From the NCBI RefSeq assembly GCF_040954645.1, contig NC_092810.1, positions 11,084,377 through 11,148,376 of the forward strand: DNA of 64,000 nucleotides, given 5' to 3'. The translations under genes and the position numbers were made by a program. Shown here one piece after another: positions 43,051 through 53,844 of this stretch (the stretch's first letter is position 1; each line of letters starts with the position of its first letter). The notes beneath the pieces were generated by a model. It was given only the letters and a program-made list of their open reading frames with translations, ran no database searches and was not told where the DNA came from. This DNA is from Diabrotica undecimpunctata (taxonomy: Eukaryota; Arthropoda; Insecta; Coleoptera; Chrysomelidae).

Positions 43051-43470
43051 AGGATTTTAACTGTAACATATTTTCAGAAAGTATAAGACAGAAATCCACA
43101 AGGAAAGTAAATTCCTGTTTAAAATAAAACAGCTGTAACTACCCTTTGGTAGTTAGGTATATTGACATACTTAACCTAAACAAGTATATTCTTTAGCTTC
43201 CTTAAATTTTTGGTAAATTGTGATCTCAAGATGCGCAGCATATTGCTGTATCTATTCATATAATTATCACATTAACATGAAGTCCCAAGAAAACATATTT
43301 TTTAATCGAATGGGGGTAATATACCCTTCTTGCAGCCATATCTTCCATAAAAGTGTTACTTTTAGTTGGCTAATAAAAAAATCATTATGTCAAGAAAAAG
43401 TTTTTTTTCAGGACTGTAGTAAACTGGATAGACAAAAAAACTTGTCTCTTTTATTCTTCACCTATGTTTC

Positions 43471-43474
<4 letters not shown>

Positions 43475-43562
<88 letters not shown>
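43475..43562. repeat. (TA)n microsatellite
   Basis: About 88 bases of AT dinucleotides. No attached LINE 3' end was recognised. Confidence 0.95.
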
Positions 43563-43565
<3 letters not shown>

Positions 43566-44628
43566 CACTATAACAACTGCGTTATTCGATCTATTCTTAC
43601 CTAATACTTGTGTACTTTATACACTTAAATAAATCGTATTGTATCATTTATAGCTTATGATCATTCCCATGAAACAAATTATCACTTAACGATCAGTTGG
43701 CATGACTATCTTCATTTATAAGTATATTACGACGCCTACAATTTTTTGATTAAAAGAATTGAAAAGTACAATTTTTGTGGGTTAGTTATTTATCCAAGCA
43801 AGTGAAAAAATGAAAGATTCGTAAGTAAAAACCCTTTACATGATTTTTTTTTCAGTTTGTTAAGGCATTGAATCATTTTAATTTACTCATTGTTGATATA
43901 TTCGCTGCATATTATTTTTTTATTATTATTGTTTTGAACATCTTGTCTAACAGATGCCCACGTTTATCTACCTTTAGAACAAACAAATTTCTATTGAAGT
44001 ATCTCTATCTTTAAGTAACAAATGACTCCGACACTTTGCTTATGTATAAGAGGTTTGAGTTAAATTGGCTAAAAGTTTGCAGAGAGGTAGGTAATGCTCA
44101 TCAAAAGTTATTTTTGCCTCAAGACTCAGAAATCAAGTGTTTCTGAGTTATGAGAGTTCAAAGTGTCGATTTTTATTCCATTTGAATAATACACATTTGT
44201 ATAATTTACAAGATGTTAATTAATAAGTACAACAAATTTCAGGGAATGATTCAGTATAAAAAAATAAATAACAGTTTGCTATATTAACTTAGATATGTTT
44301 GCAAATGCTTCGTTTTCCAAAATATGGGCTGTTGAAAGTTTTCAAATGAAAGGTGGCGGGTTTTAAGAGGTATAAGTCCTTTATATAGTCTTTTTCCATC
44401 ATAATGATAGCACATTATGTATGCAAATCCTCAACAGGTCAAAACACCATAGGCGTCACCCTATACTTGTTTTGAAATAAATAAAAAAAATTAATATTTT
44501 AAGATGCCGTCAACAATTCATTATCTTTTAAAAAATCTTCTGTAAAATAAGTGTCCACTAATCTCACTATACCTTTTTTGTGCGTAAAAAACGTCGGTAT
44601 ATATGCCACATGATTATTGTTAATTATA
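43563..44628. other. No gene; holds one copy of a dispersed repeat
   Basis: At 44023-44160, ACTCCGACACTTTGCTTATG, GTTAAATTGGCTAAAAGTTT and CTCAGAAATCAAGTGTTTCT recur with variation at 61799-62150 and partly at 46835-46870. This is a dispersed repeat of unknown class. The rest is AT-rich. Confidence 0.5.
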
Positions 44629-46427
44629 CACGGGTGATTAACGAGAGAATTCAATGTTTCACGAAATAAATTAATGTAAACAGTAATTTAAAGGTGATTA
44701 TTGTTTTCTATACAAGTTATCGCCTGAAACAAAAAGAATACCTTCTTTGAACGATTACCTGGAATTACTGATAAGGCTTCACTAATGATAGTTTAAGTAG
44801 TTTTTATGCCACATTACAGCTTATGCCAATAATATAAATTAGAAATTGTTTGCATCTTCCATTTAGTTTGTAGATGTACATTGTTCATGTCTTACCTACC
44901 TACGTTTTTGGTGTCGATATTTTGTTATTTGCATTTAAAAATGACGGCGACAACAGGTTTTATCCCGGTTAAATGTAGTTTTAAAGGTGCCTTCAGTCTA
45001 AGAGAGAAAAATATAATATTAAATGTACACGATGCACTTGTACATCAACGCCCTTTAAGTAATGTTCGTGAAATCGTTAACATGTGTTCAAATATGACAG
45101 GGGTTGGAAAAGCAACAATTTATAGATTCCTAAAAGAAAGAAAAGGAGGAACTGTTTTATCTCCCAAGAAGAGTGGAGGAAGTAAACCCTTGGAAATTGA
45201 AGAAATTCATAAAAACATGATAAGACGCAGCGTCCACTCATTTTTTTTAACAAAGAATTTCCAACATTGGACAAAATCCAAACATTAATTAGAGAAAACG
45301 AAGAGTTAAAAATCATAAGCAACAAGAAATTATGAGGACTATTGAGACAGATGGGATTTCGTTGGCAAAAGAATAGAAGAAAATCCGTTTTAATTGAAAA
45401 AGATTACATTGTATGTTGGAGACGTGATTATCTAAAAACTATTAAAAAGTACCGAGAAGAAGGGAAAACAATTTTTTATTTGGACGAGACTTGGATTTGG
45501 ATTATTAAGTTTTGCCTCAAAATCAACCAAAGATTACCACGAGGAAATGACTGCTGACGTTTTTGAAGAATATTTTGAGCAAATGTTGGATTTAATCCCA
45601 AAAAATTCTGTCATAGTCATGGATAATGCTAGTTACCATTCAAGACTAGCAAAAAAATTGCCAACAACGGCATGGAAAAAAGGAGAGATAATCGAATGGT
45701 TGGATAAACACGCAATTGGTTACAAGGAGAATTCGACAAAAAAGGAATTATTACCTATTGTAAGGCAACATAAAGCAGCTTATAAAAAATATATAATTGA
45801 TGAAATGGCATTAAACCGTGATGTAATAATTTTACGTTTACCCCCATACCACTGTGATCTGAATCCGATAGAAAATATATGGTCTCAAGTAAAGGGTGAA
45901 GTCGGACGCAACAACAAAACTTTTAAATTAGAAGACTTACAACAATTATTAGAACATTCCTTATCAAAAGTAACTCCAGAAAATTGGAAAAATGCTGTTA
46001 GTCATGCTCACAAGGAAGAAAATAAAATGTGGAATTTGGATAATATGACTGATGCAATACTTGAACCGGTAATAATTAACATTGGAGTTGAAGATTCCTT
46101 AGATTCTGAAGAAAGCAGTGAATCTGAAATGGAATTTGATTAAAATAATATTCATTTTTTTACAAATCGGCCCCTGTTACGGCTACAAATTATTTTATAT
46201 ATAAACAATAAAATAAACATCTTACATTTCTTGCAAATTCATTAGTACCTGTTAATCTCCATCACTCCGACACTGGCAACTTTATTTAGGGATTAGTAAC
46301 CCTCAAAACTATTGTATTCTATTCTGCTCCAACCTTTATACCTGGTGGTCATACTCAATTTAAAATTGTTTTCCTCTATACTTCTGTAAACTTGTTGACA
46401 AATATCTATTTTTCATTGAGTCACCCG
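44629..46427 (+). mobile_element. Sailor-like (DD82E) transposon, copy 2
   Basis: The left end reads TA then CACGGGTGATTAA, and the right end, inverted, TA then CGGGTGACTCAA. TA lies at 44627-44628 and 46428-46429. The interior holds a transposase ORF with frameshifts and an internal deletion. Length is 1799 bp. The terminal match is short and imperfect, so limits are tentative. The coding assignment is firmer. Confidence 0.65.
44941..46143 (+). pseudogene. Sailor-like DD82E transposase, frameshifted
   Basis: It starts MTATTGFIPVKCSFKGAFSL at 44941. An HTH region follows, GVGKATIYRFLKERKGG. A frameshift in an eight-T run at 45240 leads to PTLDKIQTLIRENEELKI, a stop, then LLRQMGFRWQKNRRKSVLIE and FYLDETWI with the first Asp. 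Sequence between the first and second acidic blocks is partly deleted near 45500. The final segment is open to 46143: MTADVFEEYFEQMLDLIPKN, VIVMDNASYHSR, RLPPYHCDLNPIENIW. I count 82 residues from the Asp of MDN to the Glu of PIEN, the spacing of the Sailor family. The C-terminal tail is acidic (DSEESSESEMEFD). Confidence 0.8.
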
Positions 46428-46834
46428 TATCAACAGTTTAGGGATTTGCATACATAATGTGCTATCAATATCATGGAAATGGGGTATAGTTATTTCGCAT
46501 TTTTTGCCATAAAATTAAGAATTTTATATTCACCATTGGCGCACATACAAGTAATAGTCTGATCGTAAATAGTATATGGATAGTAAATGATACGCCACTG
46601 AGATATTTTAAATTAAAAATCATTTTTGAATTCTTCGTTTATTTTGCCATAAAAAAGCTCTATTCCTTTGTTTTCATATGCCGTTTTTATGCAAAAAAAA
46701 ATAAAACAATGCTACAAAAAATGTTCAAAATGGCCTCCCTGAAGGTGACGCAATAATCAACTCTTAGCTTCATTAGCTATCGTATTCGTGCAGAGAGGTG
46801 GCTTTTGGCATACTAATCAAAAGTTCTCAGTGCC
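46428..46834. other. No recognised gene
   Basis: AT-rich sequence between Sailor copy 2 and the foldback repeat. Confidence 0.5.
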
Positions 46835-47240
46835 AAAAGACTCAGAAATCAATTGTTTCTAAGTCCATTTTTCAAAATCATGAATTTGGAAATGAACCAT
46901 CCCACACATTCAATAAACGGCATCTGTATCTCAATAAACATGAATATGATATCGGATTGAGATATCTTAATCTTTCTCTGTCAAAAAAAAAAAAGGGATA
47001 TCCTAGGTAGAATATCCATGTGGGTATCCTGGTGGAATATCCCGGTAGGATATATAGGGCTGATAATTGATACGATATCAACAGGAATATCCTACCAGTA
47101 TAACTACCCTGTAGTCATTCCGACATTGTATGCATGTTTATTAAGATTGAATGTGTGGAATGATACATTTCCAAATTCATGATCATCAAAAATGGACTAA
47201 AAATCAACACTTTAAAGCTCTAGGACTCAGACACAATTAA
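46835..47240. repeat. Foldback repeat with GGATATCC-rich loop
   Basis: The left arm, about 46835-46918, pairs with the right arm, about 47140-47240. Shared text (inverted) includes AAATCATGAATTTGGAAATG on the left and CATTTCCAAATTCATGATCA on the right, plus ACACATTCAAT against ATTGAATGTGT. The loop has many short GGATAT/ATATCC units, such as GGGATATCCTAGG and GGTAGGATATA. It could form a long hairpin. The outer arm resembles the dispersed repeat at 44023. Confidence 0.7.
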
Positions 47241-47339
47241 TTTCTCAGTCAATATAACTGAAATTAAAAAAAAATCCACAAGGAAAATAAATTCCTGCAG
47301 CTGGCTGTATACCACGTATCACAAAAAGAGGTTTAAATC

Positions 47340-47490
47340 TTTGTATGTAGGTATATTTGAAAAGCCCTTAGAAGGGCTACGTCAAAAAACACAAACGTTT
47401 TCGGAATAATAATTCCATCATCAGGTTAAAAGCAGGTTAACATGCCTGAGCCACCAAAATATTAGGGTAAAACCCTTTACAAAAATTAAA
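47340..47490 (-). repeat. Second Penelope-like terminal fragment with hammerhead-like core
   Basis: On the minus strand CTGATGA (47424-47418), a GGAAT...ATTCC hairpin and GAAAACGTTTG repeat the arrangement at 16975-17100. A small hairpin, GCCCTTAGAAGGGC, lies just beyond; the first copy has CCCAATCGGG at the same place. The 3' side shares TGAGCCAC(C/T)AAA and a GGG...CCC pair. The two copies are homologous but diverged. Stem I pairing is again poor. Confidence 0.5.
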
Positions 47491-48701
47491 GTTACCAAAA
47501 AATGTACATGTTGTTGTTAAAAATGAATAATGTTTAATATTATATTAGATTTAACTTCAGGCAACATATAACCATGGCTCACGTGAGTACCAGCGTCCGG
47601 AGGGTAGACCTCTTCAAACGGACTTTGAAAAAGTTTTCAAATTTTTCTTCACAGGTTACGCCCCCTAGCGGTTAACCCAGAAACTTAAAAGTTATTTCCA
47701 GCAATTTATCTTGGCCACTTTTACCAAGGATTTTTTTCTCCTAGAGTTATAACATGAATAGTTTCTGATATATAGCCGAGAGATCGGCTTATTGGACCAC
47801 CCGGTACAAATATCACAGAATTATACAATTTTGGAACCAGCGATTTATTAGGGATAACGATTATGACTAATATGTTAATTAATCTCAGTATTATCAAACC
47901 GATAAGTAAGAAATGCACACCTGCAGTTATTATAAAAACAAAATTGTATTTATAACAAACTTTGTATTTATTTTATAACGTAGTTTTTAAGTATGTTTTA
48001 AAATGTTTTTAATCATACTGATAATATATTTGTAGTAAATAATCATCTATATTTAAAAACCTCTAATCAGTTGTATTATTTACTATTACATATTGTAATC
48101 TCCCCCGCGATCTACGCTTATCTAAGTGTAAAGGAGCAGGATATGTGTCGTTTTATCATTAACAATACGTTTTACTTTTTATATATTGCGCAGAAACTTA
48201 TATATTTTTGTGATAATTTTATATCATATTCATTATTCTGCAAATGGAAGAAGTATTGTTAATAAACATTTATCATTTTCTCCCACTATATAGTTATGTC
48301 GTTTCAATCGACTATCTATAAGGTATTCAATGTTGGACATAGGCCTCATCTGCAATCCTCAATTTTTCTCTATCCAACCTATGTACCTATGTTTCCAACC
48401 GGCGCGGCGTGGTTTTTAGATCATCTAATCATCTCATAATTTGTAACCAATAGTAATAATCAGTGTTTCGCTTCTTTGTCTAATAGTGTGGTCAGAATGT
48501 ATTTTGCTGTTTGGCTGGTAACATCCTTAACTTTTGTGACCAGGCATATATTTGTTATTTAATATACTATGTAAAAAAGTTTACCGAAAGTTTTCCACGG
48601 GAACATATTTATTTATAACAATTATAAAAATTTCCATTGCTCCAAAATAAATAGTTTCCATTGCTCTTTAGTAATACTCTGACAGTCGTATACTATTTTT
48701 T
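47491..48701. other. No recognised gene
   Basis: A GC-richer stretch at 47575-47680 (ACCAGCGTCCGGAGGGTAG) may belong to the Penelope-like element. The rest is AT-rich with no supported ORF. Confidence 0.4.
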
Positions 48702-49620
48702 ATGAATTTAGCAAACATTGTATGTTCGATACACCAATGGTACCAGAACGTCATAAGAAAGGCCAAAGACCTCACAAAGGAAAATAGCAGAAATAAAATT
48801 TTTATTAAAAACTTTAAAAAATTTGATTTGACTCCACGGCGCAAACAAAAATGTGGCCGAGGAAAAAATTACATTACGAGATGAAAGAAAAATTCCGAGA
48901 TATTATCTTGGCAAACAGAAATAACCTGGAAAGATTTTAACGAAAACGATGCAGATCTGGCATCAATATTTCACCAATGACAGCTAGTCGGCGAATAAAG
49001 GATCTGTGGTTTTTAAGCTGTGACCCTGCATAAAAGCCGCTATTCACACTAGCCATGAAGGAAAAAAGCTTCAATGGGCTAAAGATCATAAAGATTGGAG
49101 CATTGATGATTGGAATCGGGTGAATAACATTACTTAACATTGTTTTTCATTTATGTAGTTTACAGTTGATCAATTTGTCCACGATTCTAAAATAATAATA
49201 GAATTCCAGGTTTTTTCGGACAAATTTACGGTGCAGATCCTCATGGATAGAGCTGAATTTATGAGAAGAAGACCTGGCGAAAAATTCAAAGCGGGTTGTA
49301 TGGTAAGGGTGGTTAAGCACCCCCTGAGCATCATGGTGTGGTCTATCATAAGCAGTCAAGGAAGTGGTAGACTCTATATTGTCGAAGGAACAATGGGGCA
49401 AGACCAGTACTTAAGAGTACTACAAACAAAAATGCTTCTCTAAGTCCAGGAGTGGTTCCCGAACAAGAGTTTTACGTTTATGCATGACTCGGCACCTTGT
49501 CACAAGCGAAAAACTGTTACAAAAATTCCTTGCTGACAACCAGATAAAGGCGCTCGATTGGCCTGGCAATTCGCCAGATCTGAATCTAATATAAAATCAA
49601 ATATAAAAAAATGGTTCCAA
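48702..49620 (+). pseudogene. Tc1-like transposase, third catalytic residue lost
   Basis: Fragments in order: an HTH-like start at 48702, TPRRKQKCGRGKNYITR, then LQWAKDHKDWSIDDWNR. The first-Asp block appears as VFSDKFTVQILMDRAEF at 49211. It continues LSIMVWSIISSQGSGRLYIV, YLRVLQTKMLL and FTFMHDSAPCHKRKTVTK. After a one-base shift near 49530, DWPGNSPDLNLI follows and then TAA sits where the catalytic Glu codon is expected. The count from the second Asp to that position is 34, as in DD34E Tc1 elements. Several further stops are present. Confidence 0.75.
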
Positions 49621-49621
49621 A

Positions 49622-49977
49622 AAAGGTATATCGATGGAAGGCAACCGTATAAACCGTGGTTTTCTGTTTTGCGAGACATGCCATTACATTTTACTTTTAT
49701 TATTCACTCGCATTATGCTGTTCCATTTATTTTAAACGTTTCAACGTTTGGCATTCCTTTCCCAGGTAGCTGTAGCTTCCTCCGTGGTTATTGTTAGTTG
49801 TTGCCCTGAAAATCATCAGGGTCTTCTAACTCTAATGCCACAAATTGGTCGCATTGCTCCTATAGTGATCCTTTCCCCGAACATGCTCGTTTTCTAACTC
49901 GGCTGCACCGTACTGAAGACGACCAATAGTCAGAAATACGTATATACGGTTGCCTTCCATCTATATACCTTTTTTGG
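49622..49977. repeat. Element with 30-bp inverted ends between direct repeats
   Basis: The left end, AAAAAAGGTATATCGATGG and AAGGCAACCGTATA, is inverted at 49942-49977 as TATACGGTTGCCTTCC and ATATACCTTTTTT. A segment starting GGTTTTCTGTTTTGCGAGAC at about 49660 recurs at about 49976 in direct orientation, for about 70 bases with few differences. The class is unknown. Confidence 0.65.
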
Positions 49978-50046
49978 TTTTCTGTTTTGCGAGACATGTC
50001 ATTACATTTTAATTTTATTATTCACTCGTATTATCCTTTTCCATTT

Positions 50047-50091
<45 letters not shown>
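50047..50091. repeat. (TA)n microsatellite
   Basis: About 42 bases of TA repeats. On the minus strand it follows GC-richer sequence (50092-50310) that could be a retroelement 3' end, as at 25384, but that sequence is not identified. Confidence 0.9.
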
Positions 50092-50092
<1 letters not shown>

Positions 50093-50314
50093 TTTGTCCA
50101 TGATTGGACACTGAATCTTCGCTGAGCCTGCTTTTTGTTTCCTCATGTTCAAGCCGGCTCTGGAGAAGAGAGTTTCTGCGCGGGCCGGCCGTAGCTGGAA
50201 TTAATAGGATATCCCTGGACAAAGGAGCCATGGTAGGAAATATATCCTGGTTGTTTTTCTACCAAGATAAGATGCCCACGCTGCCGTATATTGTCGCTGA
50301 GAAACCTTAATGGT

Positions 50315-50400
50315 TTAGAATGACCTCCGCTGAACTGTTTGGAAGAGCAGTCAACAAAACCATGATAGCCTTGACGCTAAAAGCCACTGAAGAAGGAAAA
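50315..50400 (+). mobile_element. RTE-like LINE (FEMW lineage) 3' end only
   Basis: GCAGTCAACAAAACCATGAT and AGCCTTGA match the 3' end of the copy at 21795-22914 (read on its minus strand). The encoded SAELFGRAVNKTMIALT is the last stretch of the RT ORF. The tail is GCCACTGAAGAAGGAAAAGG. It is a very short 5'-truncated copy. Confidence 0.7.
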
Positions 50401-50726
50401 GGTTACAATTTATTTTATGACCAGTAAAAAAAGTCAATATGGATTGAATGTTAATTGAAACTTTGTTTATTTGATGTTAATTAATTTGTTATACAGGTAG
50501 GTATTATCTGATAATATCGCAGAAATAATTACTCTGTGGTCTGCAAAGTGATATCTAAATAAATATAAAAAAAATAATGAAAATGGTGCTGAATCTTATG
50601 TATTAAACTTACATTATTGAATGTGAAAAAGAACTAGATCAAAGTTTAACAATGGTGAGATATCTATTCTGTAAGCTGGTATTTGCTTAACACACTATCC
50701 GTACGTTACCTACTTTTGCTACATAA

Positions 50727-51035
50727 ATGTTGTATCGTGAGTCTCTAATTTCGTTTTCCATGTTCGCGGGATTAACGGTTTTAGAATGTGACGGTGTACA
50801 TTCAGTGGCCGAAAATTTACCAAACTGTAGTGAATGTACTTTACTGCTACAGGATTCTATTGACCTGCTTTCCAAATCTAACGAAAACGTGGACAGATCA
50901 ATGCAGGACTGGATTAAGGAGAAGCGATGTGATTTATTTTTGTGCTACATGTATAAAAGAACAAAAAGTAAAAATATTTTTACAGAAACGAAGAATGTTA
51001 AGAGCAAAAATAAACTGAATAAAATACGGTATTAA
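50727..51035 (+). CDS. Unrecognised small ORF
   Basis: A 102-codon frame with several cysteines (NCSECTLLLQ, EKRCDLFLCYMYK) and a Lys-rich end. Cys-x2-Cys followed by a helical segment is seen in N-terminal parts of some LINE ORF1 proteins, but no match can be claimed. The opposite strand is open too. It may be chance or a retroelement remnant. Confidence 0.2.
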   Translation: MLYRESLISFSMFAGLTVLECDGVHSVAENLPNCSECTLLLQDSIDLLSKSNENVDRSMQDWIKEKRCDLFLCYMYKRTKSKNIFTETKNVKSKNKLNKIRY

Positions 51036-51112
51036 TAAAAAAAATAGTAATGTTTATCTTATAACAACACTTTTGTAGAACTGGAAGATTTTTTTAATTA
51101 CAAAGTTTCCAT

Positions 51113-51408
51113 GCGGACTGGATAGCTCAGGCGGTAGAGTGTCGGCCTATCACGCAAAAGCCGCAAAAGGCAGTGGATCGATCGATTCCGCCGGCGAAAA
51201 CGGGATATTTTTAAAATATTTAAAGGCTCCAGTGTGACTCAGACCGAATAAAATAAGTGCTTTGGGTAAAACCGGGGGAAATTATAGGCAGTTGAAGCGT
51301 AAGCACTGACTCTGTTACCTTCCTTCTATACCGAAGGCCCAAAAGATAGCATAATACCCTGCTATAATCCTCAAGCTGCACTAACGCTATAAACGGAGAT
51401 TATTATGG
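51113..51408 (+). mobile_element. tRNA-derived SINE with target-site duplication
   Basis: AAGTTTCCAT lies at 51103-51112 and 51409-51418. The head has an A box, TAGCTCAGGCGGTAGAG, from 51123, and a B-box-like GGATCGATCGATTCC at 51175-51189. A tRNA-unrelated body of about 220 bases follows and ends GGAGATTATTATGG. Length is 296 bp. It does not close a tRNA acceptor stem, so it is a SINE and not a tRNA gene. Confidence 0.85.
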
Positions 51409-51418
51409 AAGTTTCCAT

Positions 51419-51858
51419 ATAAAGGAATGTTAGAATAAATCTTAAAGGGGCCGTACCAAACAATTTTGACATACAAGTCTTTGTCTAACATATAAGGGAA
51501 CATTTTGACAAACTGAAGTGCTCACATAAAATAAAAATATTGTGACGATTTTCTTTGGGTTCAAGGATTAAATGAAGTAACTCACTTCAACTACAAAAAC
51601 TCATTAATAATAACTAAATAACAAATATCTCATTTATAATTATCGTTTATCGCTTTACAAAATAAACACTCTGCTATTCGCAAAAACAACTAAACTTCAA
51701 ACGCTGGATGCTGGATGACCGCCTTTAATAATCAGGTCGTATTTTCTAGATTTTACATGTCTATTACATATACTGAAAGCCGAGAACTGCTGACTGGAAT
51801 TTTCTCGAAAGACAAGAGCTTCGCTTTGTGAAGTACAGGACCGTAATTAAGGGCAAAT
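51419..51858. other. No recognised gene
   Basis: Unassigned sequence between the SINE and a short RTE insertion. Confidence 0.5.
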
Positions 51859-51869
51859 AACATCGTCTT

Positions 51870-51949
51870 TCGCGCAGCAGTTTCCAAAACTACAATTGCC
51901 ATTTGGATCGCCAACCTTCGAAAGGAGACAGCGCCATGAAAAGAAAAAG
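51870..51949 (+). mobile_element. 80-bp RTE-like LINE insertion
   Basis: AACATCGTCTT lies at 51859-51869 and 51950-51960. The 80 bases between encode FRAAVSKTTIAIWIANLRK, the extreme C-terminus of the FEMW-type RTE, and end GAAAAGAAAAAG. It is a complete but extremely 5'-truncated retrotransposition event. Confidence 0.85.
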
Positions 51950-52149
51950 AACATCGTCTTCTTATTTCAGGCTGTTCATCCCAAACATCATCTAAATGGA
52001 CTAGGTCGGTGGATTCTGTCCTTCATAAAAACACTTTGGCTTACCGTTGCGTCAATTGCACCCTATATACGAGGTCGTTTATCTTCTTAGTGACAAGGTA
52101 TGGTCCCTCCCAGGGCTGCTGCAACTTGGGACTCAAACCTTTCCTTCCC

Positions 52150-52868
52150 ATTGGTTGGTAGTCAGACTGATTTCTGATCGAGCCTAACCTTCATCTGGTC
52201 ACTGATGAGTTGTAGTTTATTCCTGAAATTGTGGACCTTAAGCAGTCGATCTTTTAGGCCGTTGACATACTCTGGGGATTTTTCTTGCTCCACCTCTCCG
52301 TCTGGTAGAGAGCCAGGTAGTAGATCGATGGGAAGCTTCATCTCTCGACCAGTCATTAACATTGCTGGAGTGTACCGAGTTATTTTATCTTGATAACTTG
52401 GGTAGACTAGCAGAAAAAGAGGGACTAGTTTCTCCCAGTTTCTCTGATTTTCATGTACAAACAGGGACAGGTAGTTGTTGATGCTCCGGTTATGTTTTAC
52501 CATGCCGTCGATGAGGAGGAAGCGGTGTCATTCTGGTTTTATTAATTCCCAGCAAAGCTATCATGGTTTTTCAAACTTCCGATCCGAAGTTGCGCCCATC
52601 CGGAACCCGGTGTTGGGAAACGACATTCTCAAGGAGGGCATCACCAACTGTGATTGCTTCTTAGTTGGGTATTGCAACTACTTCTGGCCATTTGGAAAAA
52701 TAGCCCATAGCAACCATCAAATACTTGTTTCCTAATGTTGTTACCGGAAATGGTCCCAGAATGTGGAAAACAACTCGTTCCCATGGAGTCCCGGTGATGT
52801 ATTGTTGGAGTTTTACCCTAAGTCTCGTTTTGGATCCCTTTTTAGATGTACACAGGTCACATTATTAG
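52150..52868 (-). pseudogene. Ty3/gypsy integrase fragment
   Basis: Minus-strand text from 52868 reads LCTSKKGSKTRLRVKLQQYI, PWERVVFHILGPFPVTTLGN (first catalytic Asp replaced by His) and YLMVAMGYFSKWPEVVAIPN. The second Asp block is deleted near 52600. It continues LLGINKTRMTPL, NRSINNYLSLFVHENQRNWE and MLMTGREMKLPIDLL, the region downstream of the catalytic core. Stops and frameshifts lie near 52505 and 52660. No LTRs were recognised. Confidence 0.75.
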
Positions 52869-53844
52869 CATAAGTCATCAAATGAAACCATATAAAATAT
52901 TAAAAAAAGAAGATCTCCCAAATATAATAAAAAAATGATTAGCTTTAAGTAGGTAGTACAAAAAACTCAATTTATTTTATCATAAATTAACCAATATTAA
53001 TTCGTGATCTACCGTTATGTTTCTCAAAAATAAATAAACAGTGTTTACCAAGAACTAGCAATAAAAGATGTAATAAAACGAAATTTAATTATACAACGAT
53101 AAAGATGCTTCTTTATGGATCATGTATATGTAATCAAAATGTAGTAATATTTGTTTTAACACGTACACCTATAATGTAATAACAATAAGCTAAAAACTCG
53201 TTAAAACGGATGCAAAATGCAAAGGTTTTTCAAAAAAGGACAAAAGAAACGGTTAAAAAACGGTATAAAAGATAATTTTTAAAAAAAGTGCAAGAGTTTT
53301 TAAAAAAAACCGTCAATGGTGAGTTGTGCAAAACATATCAAGAATGCTGTGAAGTTTACATTTATTAGAGAATGATGTTCATTGGTATTACAAATACTCG
53401 GTAATGCTGTTATTTTATCTACTTTGCATCAATTTCGATAATTATTTGCTATCATAATTTTAATGTTCTTTCCATGGTGCCGATATACATTTTTAATGTA
53501 TAAAAATATCAATAATAACTGAAACTTTTCTCAGAGAAACACAATGAAGTTTTGATATCTTTGGAAGATTTACGAATGCCTGCGCCTAATCGTCCCATGC
53601 ACCATGCATTCAATGGGGAATTTGAACGAGAACGGTAATAAGATAGCAATGTTTTGAGTCAATTCACACACAGTAAGGTGTCAGTTTTAAATTGGCAACA
53701 AAAGCAGCTTAGGATACGATAATAAAAACAAATAACGGTAATGGATCAATAATTTTGATCGATGCTTCAGTTAGATGTAATAGATCCTAGTTGTAGTTCT
53801 TGGTGTTCACTCGTTTTGTTGGTTAGGAAGAAAACTGACGAATA
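52869..53844. other. No recognised gene
   Basis: AT-rich sequence between two gypsy remnants of opposite orientation. Confidence 0.5.

Noticed and set aside
51113..51200. Functional tRNA gene
   Set aside because: The cloverleaf does not close, the B box is degenerate, and target-site duplications mark a SINE.
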